The notes under the pieces: model-generated | Told to the model about the DNA's origin: nothing | The model's input: the letters and a program-made list of their open reading frames with translations, nothing else | The model's database searches: none | Assembly: GCA_050331095.1 (NCBI GenBank) | Contig: JBHJHE010000015.1 | Location: forward strand, 1 to 39,325 | Source: MED-G105 sp050331095 | GTDB taxonomy: Bacteria > Pseudomonadota > Alphaproteobacteria > Caulobacterales > Parvularculaceae | Length of the DNA: 39,325 nucleotides | Direction of reading: 5' to 3' | Made by a program: the position numbers and the translations under genes | Part shown: positions 34,387-39,325 of the stretch, piece after piece | Position numbering within the stretch: position 1 is the first letter of the stretch | How the letters are laid out: the number at the start of each line of letters is the position of its first letter

Positions 34387-35136
34387 CTAGGCCTCCCGCC
34401 CTGACGGCGCGATCGCGGCGTTGACGCCGGCCATGGTTTCGGACCTGTCGAACGGCGCCGCGAGGGACGCATCGTGGCTGACGAAGAGCGCGCTCGCGTC
34501 CCGGCCTTCTTGCAAGAGGGTTTTGATGAACGCGTCGCGCGAGGCCGCGTCGAGCGCGGACGTTGGTTCGTCGGCGATGATGAGGGACGGCGCGCCGATT
34601 AACGCGCGGGCGGCCGCGACGCGCTGTTGTTGTCCCACCGACAAGGCCGAGGCGGCGCGTCCCTCGCGCGCCTCAGCGCTGAGCCCCAACCGATCCAACA
34701 GCTCCAAAGCGGCCTTCCGCCGCAGCGCCCCAGTGGATCCGATGCGCGCCGCGCGCGCGGCGGAAAAGCGGCAGGGCAACAACACGTTCTCAACGAGCGA
34801 CAGGTACGGCACAAGATTGAACTGTTGAAAGATAACGCCGATCCCGCCGGCGCGCAGGGCGTCTCTTTTCGATGCGCCGAGCGTTCGAAGCGATCGACCG
34901 AGAACGTTCAACTCGCCCGATCCGGCGCCGAACACGCCGGCGATCAGACCAAGGAACGTCGACTTGCCCGAGCCGCTGGCGCCTTGGAGAAAAACCTTCT
35001 CGCCCCGCGCGATCTTGAACTCCGGAACCGCGAGGATCGTCGGCCCGTTTGGCCAAGCGAACGTCAGATCTTTGACGAAAACGGAAAGCTGGTCGGACAC
35101 GCGACGCTGAACTCTCAACCCTCGGCGCAAAATCAT
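34387..35136 (-). CDS. ABC transporter ATP-binding protein (LolD/MacB type) of the Zrg-like system
   Basis: 249 aa from ATG 35136; TTG 35148 and GTG 35100 are alternative starts. Walker A GASGSGKST, Q-loop IFQQFNLVPYLSL, signature LSVGQQQRV, Walker B LIIADEPTSALD, His switch VSHDASL. The LSVGQQQR form, in place of LSGG, is what I recall for this sub-family. It powers the adjacent permease. An AGGAAGG motif lies 14 nt before the ATG. The perfect palindrome at 35171-35187 lies 34 nt upstream of the start, in the region shared with the divergent phoX-like gene. Confidence 0.88.
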   Translation of the reverse strand: MILRRGLRVQRRVSDQLSVFVKDLTFAWPNGPTILAVPEFKIARGEKVFLQGASGSGKSTFLGLIAGVFGAGSGELNVLGRSLRTLGASKRDALRAGGIGVIFQQFNLVPYLSLVENVLLPCRFSAARAARIGSTGALRRKAALELLDRLGLSAEAREGRAASALSVGQQQRVAAARALIGAPSLIIADEPTSALDAASRDAFIKTLLQEGRDASALFVSHDASLAAPFDRSETMAGVNAAIAPSGREA

Positions 35137-35170
35137 AGGCGAAAACAAGGCCTTCCTATCGCGTCACGAC

Positions 35171-35187
35171 ATGTGATTGTATCACAT
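35171..35187. promoter_or_regulatory. Putative Zur operator: perfect 17-bp palindrome between divergent ABC and phoX genes
   Basis: ATGTGAT-TGT-ATCACAT: two perfect 7-bp arms around a 3-bp centre, AT-rich in a GC-rich context. It lies 34 nt from the ABC ATPase start and 52 nt from the phoX-like start, so one site could control both directions. Form and length fit Fur-superfamily operators; Zur assignment rests on the linked zur gene and zinc-type neighbours. Confidence 0.65.
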
Positions 35188-35239
35188 AAATGATCGAACC
35201 TATCGACGTCGGAAACGCGCCGCAGGGGAGTTCCGCGCC

Positions 35240-37204
35240 ATGGACGCCAGCGAAGATCGAACCTCAAACCCGCTCGTCGCGGAGGGCGCGCCGACCATTT
35301 ACGACGTCATTGAACGTCGCCTGACGCGGCGCGGGTTCGTCGCGGGCGTCGGCGCGAGCGTTGGCGCCCTTGCAGCCGGCTGTTCGAGCGCGCCGAGGTC
35401 GAGCGCCAGCGACGCGCCGACGCGTTCCCGCTTTGAATTCGAAGAAATCGCCCGCGGCGTCGACGGCGAACATCACGCCCCGGCGGGATACGATGCAGAC
35501 GTTCTTATCCGGTGGGGCGACCCGGTCTTCGCCGATGCGCCGACCTTCGTCCCCCGCGCGCAAACGGCCGCGGCGCAGCGGCGCCAGATCGGTTACAACA
35601 ACGACTTTATTGGTTTCCATCCGTTGCAGGACGACGGCCGCCGCGGGCTTCTGTGCGTCAACCATGAGTATACGTCGACGCGGCTGATGTTTCCCGAGCT
35701 CGAGGACCGCGCGTTAACGAAAGCCGAATGCGAAGTCGAACTTGAAGCGCATGGCGGCACGATCGTGGAAATCGCACAAGATGCGGACGGCAAATGGCGT
35801 CCGCTCCTCTCGTCGAAGTTCAACAGACGCATCACGGCCGGCTCGACGCCGATGGCGCTGACGGGGCCCGCCGCGGGCTCGGACCGCCTCAAAACGTCGG
35901 CCGACGCGACCGGACGAGCCGTGATCGGCACATTGAACAACTGCGCCGGCGGCCTGACGCCCTGGGGCGCGTACTTGATGGCCGAAGAAAACTTCAACGG
36001 CAATTTCCTCGGTGAGCTCGCCGAGGACGATCCCGAGGCCGCGAACCATCAGCGCTATGGCGTGCCGGGCGGCTGGTATCAGTGGGGCGAGCACTTCGAT
36101 CGTTTCGACGTGTCGAAAGAGCCGAACGAGCCGAACCGTTTCGGCTGGGTCGTGGAGGTCGACATTCTGGACCCGACGTCCACGCCCAAAAAACGCACCG
36201 CCCTCGGACGCTTCAAGCATGAAGGAGCCGAGAGCGTCGTCGCGCCGAGCGGCCAGGTGGTCGTCTACATGGGCGACGACCAGCGGTTCGACTACGTCTA
36301 CAAATTCGTGACGGCCCGCGCGTTCGACCCGGGCGATCGCGCGGCGAACCGCGATCTTCTCGACGACGGCGTCCTTTCCGTCGCTCGTTTCAACGCGGAC
36401 GGAACGCTTGACTGGCTGCCGCTCGTCTTCGGCGAGGGGCCGCTGACGCCGGAGAACGGTTTCACGTCCCAGGCGGACGTTCTCGTCGAGACGCGGCGCG
36501 CGGCCGACGTTCTCGGCGCGACGCCCATGGACCGGCCCGAAGACGTCGAGCCCGACCCTCGGACCGGCCGCGTCTTCGTCATGCTGACGAACAACACGAG
36601 ACGCGACGCCGGCCGGGTCGACGCCGCCAATCCGCGCGCCGACAACGCGTTCGGCCACATTATCGAAATCGTCGAACCGGACGGCGATTTCGCCGCGACG
36701 CGGTCGACCTGGGAGATCCTGGTGCGCTGCGGCGACCCCGAGGACCCGGCGGTCGGCGCGGCGTGGCATGCTACGACAAGCGAGAACGGCTGGTTCGGCT
36801 CGCCGGACAATTGCGCCCTCGACCCGATGGGGCGGCTTTGGGTCGCCACCGACGGCAATCAGGCGTCAGGCGCGAACGACGGACTTTGGGCGCTGGAAAC
36901 GGACGGGCCGCTGCGCGGCGCCGGAAAGGCGTTTTTCCGGGCGCCGACCGGCGCCGAAGTGTGCGGCCCTCGTTTCAGTCCCGACGGCGAAACCCTTTTT
37001 CTCGCGGTCCAGCATCCGGGCGACGGCGAAGGCGCGACGTTCGAAAACCCGACGACGCGCTGGCCCGACTTCGCCGACGACAGCCCGCCGCGCCCGAGCG
37101 TGCTGGCGATCCGCAAATCCAGCGGCGGTCCGATCGGCGCCTGCCCCCGCCCCGAAGATCGTGCGCAAACGCCCCTCGACGGAAGGGACAACGCGGTCTT
37201 GTGA
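35240..37204 (+). CDS. PhoX-family (DUF839) Tat-exported phosphatase, paralogue 2, in the zinc locus
   Basis: 654 aa. Twin arginines at 30-31 (LTRRGFVAGVGA) and a Cys48 lipobox (ALAAGC) suggest a Tat-exported lipoprotein. Classic PhoX segments are present: YNNDFIGFHPL, GLLCVNHEYTSTRLMFP, TLNNCAGGLTPWGAYLMAEENFNG, LGRFKHEGAESVVAPSG, VYMGDDQRFDYVYKFV, RPEDVEPDPRTGRVFVMLTNN and GPRFSPDGETLFLAVQHPG. These are closer to canonical PhoX than those of paralogue 1. PhoX uses Fe and Ca, not Zn, unlike PhoA. ATG 35240 has GGGGAG upstream. It diverges from the Zrg-like operon across the palindrome, and its stop overlaps another candidate operator. Confidence 0.92.
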   Translation: MDASEDRTSNPLVAEGAPTIYDVIERRLTRRGFVAGVGASVGALAAGCSSAPRSSASDAPTRSRFEFEEIARGVDGEHHAPAGYDADVLIRWGDPVFADAPTFVPRAQTAAAQRRQIGYNNDFIGFHPLQDDGRRGLLCVNHEYTSTRLMFPELEDRALTKAECEVELEAHGGTIVEIAQDADGKWRPLLSSKFNRRITAGSTPMALTGPAAGSDRLKTSADATGRAVIGTLNNCAGGLTPWGAYLMAEENFNGNFLGELAEDDPEAANHQRYGVPGGWYQWGEHFDRFDVSKEPNEPNRFGWVVEVDILDPTSTPKKRTALGRFKHEGAESVVAPSGQVVVYMGDDQRFDYVYKFVTARAFDPGDRAANRDLLDDGVLSVARFNADGTLDWLPLVFGEGPLTPENGFTSQADVLVETRRAADVLGATPMDRPEDVEPDPRTGRVFVMLTNNTRRDAGRVDAANPRADNAFGHIIEIVEPDGDFAATRSTWEILVRCGDPEDPAVGAAWHATTSENGWFGSPDNCALDPMGRLWVATDGNQASGANDGLWALETDGPLRGAGKAFFRAPTGAEVCGPRFSPDGETLFLAVQHPGDGEGATFENPTTRWPDFADDSPPRPSVLAIRKSSGGPIGACPRPEDRAQTPLDGRDNAVL

Positions 37205-37213
37205 TAGCATAAC
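37201..37213. promoter_or_regulatory. Putative Zur operator before the merC/DUF1826 segment (degenerate copy)
   Basis: GTGAT-AGC-ATAAC keeps the left half-site and spacing of the 35171-35187 palindrome with an altered right half. It overlaps the phoX-like stop and lies upstream of the small ORF at 37287, merC and the DUF1826 gene. Confidence 0.4.
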
Positions 37214-37286
37214 GTAGAGTTTGCGTGGTTTTTAGATGGCGAGTAGCGGTCCGCGGATCGCCGTGCGAGGGCGGAAAGAACACCCG

Positions 37287-37448
37287 ATGTTTGATTTCTA
37301 CGCGACGCATCAACCGTCCGTCGGCGATGTCTCGCCGATGCGACGTGGCGGCGCAACGCCCGGGCGATCGACGGGCCCCTCCGATCCCGTCCGCCCGGGC
37401 GACCTTTCCCACGTCCGTGTTATCCGTACAGGAGCCCTCGTCGATTGA
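37287..37448 (+). CDS. Possible 53-aa protein preceding merC
   Basis: ATG 37287 has GGAAAG nine or ten bases upstream. The product starts MFDFYATHQP and ends RTGALVD; it is polar with a Pro/Gly/Arg-rich middle and resembles nothing I know. Its TGA overlaps the TTG start of merC by 4 nt (TTGA), the kind of junction seen between other coupled genes here, which is the main argument that it is real. It may instead be a non-coding leader. Confidence 0.35.
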   Translation: MFDFYATHQPSVGDVSPMRRGGATPGRSTGPSDPVRPGDLSHVRVIRTGALVD

Positions 37449-37879
37449 CAGGGACGACCGTCAGCAAGCGGCTCGACATCGCCGCGTCCGGGCTTTCCGC
37501 CGCCTGCGTCGCCCACTGTCTGGCGACGCCCGTTCTGGGCGCGATGGTTCCGTTTTTCGCGAGCTGGGCTGAGATCGAATGGTTGCACAAGGCGCTCGTT
37601 CTCACAGCCGCGCCATTGTCGCTCTTCGCCATCGTCAGCCGGTCAAAGATCCGCGGCGGGCGGACGTTCGCCATCGCCGCGTTGATCGGACTTGGGCTCT
37701 TGTTGACGGCGGCTTTCATGGAAGCAGCGCATGCGTATGAAACGGAGCTGACGGCGCTTGGCGGCGTCGTTCTCGTTTGCGCCCACATGTCCTGGTGGCT
37801 TGCGCACAGAGCCAAATCCGCCGGTCGCGCGCCGAATCCGCGGTCTCCGCGCGAACGCGGCGCGGCGGCGGAGCATTAA
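37445..37879 (+). CDS. MerC-domain membrane protein
   Basis: 144 aa from TTG 37445. Four hydrophobic helices; the first carries AASGLSAACVAHCLATPVL with Cys21, His24 and Cys25, the metal-binding motif of MerC-like proteins, and the last carries CAHMSWWLAHR (Cys112, His114). MerC proteins were named from mercury transport; chromosomal homologues beside zur-linked genes are more likely zinc-related. The DUF1826 gene follows after 4 nt, so they are co-transcribed. No mer operon genes are near. Confidence 0.82.
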   Translation: MTGTTVSKRLDIAASGLSAACVAHCLATPVLGAMVPFFASWAEIEWLHKALVLTAAPLSLFAIVSRSKIRGGRTFAIAALIGLGLLLTAAFMEAAHAYETELTALGGVVLVCAHMSWWLAHRAKSAGRAPNPRSPRERGAAAEH

Positions 37880-37883
37880 GCGG

Positions 37884-38522
37884 ATGGCCGTGGCGTCGGC
37901 GGCGACGCCTGATCCGCTGGTCGCTGAAAGCGGCCAGGCTTCGGTCCTTGCGAGCGCCCTCAAGCCGTCGACCGCGCTTGCTGTCTGGCGGCGGGAGCTG
38001 TCGTCTTCGATGACGCGCGCCGCCGACGCCGCGTGCGCGACGCCGTTCGGGTATGCGGGCGCGTTCGATGCGTTCGACGAGCCGGCGATAAACCGCTTTG
38101 GCGAGGACCTTCGAACTGAAGCCGGCACGCCGATCGATCCGATCGCCGACGATCTCGTCGCCCTCGCCTCTCTGTTCGCCGACATCTGCGACGCGTCGCC
38201 CGTGCGCGTGCGCCTTGAAACCGTGGCTGATTCAGGGTGTCGCCGGTTTCACTTCGATAATGTCGCGATGCGGCTCGTCGTCACTTACCGCGGCGCCGGC
38301 ACGCAATGGGTGTCGCCCGCGTTCGCCGCAGCGGCGCGCGCTCAGCAGACCGGTTATGACGGCCCCATCAACGAAATCCGAACCGGCGACGTCGCTTTGT
38401 TCCGTGGTCGACGCAGCAATATTGCGGGCATGACGCTGCACCGATCGCCGCCGCTCGCGAAGAACGCCCCGGCGCGCCTCATCGGCGTGGTCGATTGCGT
38501 GGACCACCGCCGCGGGAGTTAG
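37884..38522 (+). CDS. DUF1826 domain protein
   Basis: 212 aa from ATG 37884, 4 nt after the merC stop. The C-terminal two thirds match DUF1826: VRVRLETV, CRRFHFDNVAMRLVVTYRGAGTQWV, GDVALFRGR and LHRSPP...ARLIGVVDCVD. The pattern of a His/Asp pair (HFD) with a later HRSPP suggests a cupin-like metal site. DUF1826 genes are often found with Zur-regulated or COG0523-type zinc genes (from memory), which fits this locus. Soluble, no signal peptide; molecular function unknown. Confidence 0.85.
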   Translation: MAVASAATPDPLVAESGQASVLASALKPSTALAVWRRELSSSMTRAADAACATPFGYAGAFDAFDEPAINRFGEDLRTEAGTPIDPIADDLVALASLFADICDASPVRVRLETVADSGCRRFHFDNVAMRLVVTYRGAGTQWVSPAFAAAARAQQTGYDGPINEIRTGDVALFRGRRSNIAGMTLHRSPPLAKNAPARLIGVVDCVDHRRGS

Positions 38523-38951
38523 ACATCGACGGCGGGGTCGCCATGGTCCGGTCGGCGGCGAGCCCCGCCGGCGAAGGGGCGTAGGGATCCTCAGACCGAC
38601 CTTGATGACCGGGCGGCGGACCCCGGCTCCCGGCTCTCCTCGATCCCGCGCCCGGCAAGCATTCCTCAACGTCACAGACTTAGCGTAAAAGGTAGTGCAG
38701 CCAGACAGCCTACGAACGACCTCGGGCGGAAATCGGCATCGTACAATCGAGATTCCAACGACTTGGCCCATCTCTCTCAGCGACCGCACCGCCAACACAG
38801 ACCACGTCGCATAACGGCGTCAGCACCGATAGCGCGCATCGCCCAACGGAGACGCTTCCCGCTACGGGCCGGAGACCGCGCGCCCCAGGAACGGCGGCGG
38901 CGCGCGGTTGTCTCGGTCGACTGAAAGGGTCGCGCTTTCGCAAGGTCTGCG
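38523..38951. other. 429-bp region without a recognisable gene
   Basis: No coding frame with a recognisable product or ribosome binding site. A GC-rich imperfect hairpin follows the DUF1826 stop (about 38530-38573, GGCGGGG/CCCCGCC arms, no T-run). The middle part (about 38660-38830) is less GC-rich than the genes around it. Nothing else is supported. Confidence 0.4.
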
Positions 38952-39027
38952 TGGTGGGCGGTGACGGGTTCGAACCGCCGACCTACTGGGTGTAAACCAG
39001 CCGCTCTTCCAGCTGAGCTAACCGCCC
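38952..39027 (-). tRNA. tRNA-Val (anticodon TAC)
   Basis: On the minus strand a complete cloverleaf: acceptor stem GGGCGGT paired with ACCGCCC, D-loop TTAGCTCAGCTGG, anticodon stem GCTGG/CCAGT with loop TTTACAC (anticodon TAC), T-loop GGTTCGAACCC, discriminator A and an encoded CCA at 38952-38954. Length 76 nt. Confidence 0.95.
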
Positions 39028-39103
39028 GCGCTGACCGAGTTATAGCCGGGCGGCCGCGCGCCGACTATCCGCCCTCGGCTGGACGCGCGCCAAGCGCTTG
39101 GCG

Positions 39104-39325
39104 TTAGTTGAGCGCGTCTTTCAGCCCCTTGCCGGCGGTGAATTTCGGCTGGATCGACGCCGCGATCTGGATCGTCTCCCCGGTCCGCGGATTGCGGCCC
39201 TCACGGGCGGGGGGCAAAAACCCGGCGAAACAGACCAAACCGCCCAAGAGGACCAAGAAGGCATTGAGGAGCGGCGGGGGGGTGGCGGCGGAAAAGGCGA
39301 GACCCGCCGAACCACCGACGCAAAT
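39104..39325 (-). CDS. HU family DNA-binding protein, 3' part, damaged upstream
   Basis: The minus-strand frame ending in TAA at 39104 encodes a perfect HU C-terminus: REGRNPRTGETIQ, then AASIQPKFTAGKGLKDALN. HU is a small dimeric nucleoid protein that bends DNA. Upstream of about 39210 the expected LVGFGTF strand and the helical N-terminal half are not recognisable; the frame stays open to the window edge but reads as a Leu/Pro/Ala-rich nonsense string, with G-runs in the DNA. The gene is cut by the window end and the last ~110 bases are probably low-quality or mis-assembled sequence. Confidence 0.75.
   Translation of the reverse strand: MCVGGSAGLAFSAATPPPLLNAFLVLLGGLVCFAGFLPPAREGRNPRTGETIQIAASIQPKFTAGKGLKDALN

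Noticed and set aside
38940..39000. Peptide-like frame reading GGDGFEPPTYWV on the + strand
   Set aside because: This is the well-known false translation of a tRNA gene; the locus is tRNA-Val on the minus strand.

Overview
The window is about 39.3 kb of GC-rich DNA with tightly packed genes, many sharing 4-nt start/stop overlaps. The gene set points to an alphaproteobacterium, probably an aerobic carotenoid-making marine-type lineage (Caulobacterales/Parvularculales/Hyphomonadaceae-like). Supporting features are the short insertion-less ProS, the proS-lolC-lolD order, PAS_5 and TadG-type proteins, a CrtW ketolase and an EnvZ/OmpR-type pair. The exact lineage is inference. No CRISPR array, insertion sequence, phage or plasmid module was seen.

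Layout. 0.1-5 kb: TadG-like pilus-associated protein, a methylmalonate-semialdehyde dehydrogenase gene (mmsA) broken by an in-frame TAA, a PA14/PEP-CTERM protein, a PAS protein and a 26-aa membrane peptide. 5-8 kb: Na/Ca exchanger, then a pterin trio (PTR1/FolM-type reductase, FolB and a PTPS-fold protein lacking key residues), then a DUF3592 protein. 8-13.5 kb: uvrC, a hybrid sensor kinase, crtW. 13.7-16.7 kb: an AhpD-like protein, then an RnfD-like membrane protein coupled to a DUF2330 gene that is also interrupted by an in-frame stop (TAG). 16.8-23.6 kb: a co-directional run pgsA - response regulator - sensor kinase - otsA - otsB - GH15 - HNH, linking envelope lipid, an EnvZ/OmpR-type system and trehalose metabolism. 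23.6-31.3 kb: a PhoX-type phosphatase, a choice-anchor-like secreted protein, lolD/lolC, a lone receiver domain and proS.

31.5-38.5 kb is the most interesting part. It looks like a zinc-starvation island: a Fur-family (Zur-like) regulator, a His-rich exported protein, and an ABC system (ATPase, FtsX-like permease with a His/Asp-rich loop, DUF3299 lipoprotein-like partner) resembling Zrg-type zinc uptake loci. It also holds a second PhoX-type phosphatase, a MerC-domain protein and a DUF1826 protein. A perfect 17-bp AT-rich palindrome (ATGTGAT-TGT-ATCACAT) lies between the divergent ABC and phoX genes. Two degenerate copies with the same half-site spacing precede the His-rich protein and the merC-DUF1826 segment. 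The working hypothesis is that Zur controls a non-zinc phosphatase together with zinc uptake, so that phosphate can be scavenged when zinc is scarce.

The window ends with tRNA-Val(TAC) and the 3' part of an HU gene. HU similarity collapses towards the last ~110 bases, which look like poor contig-end sequence. The two in-frame stops, a non-standard CTG start and an odd Thr-to-Pro change in a receiver domain should be checked against reads before being taken as biology.
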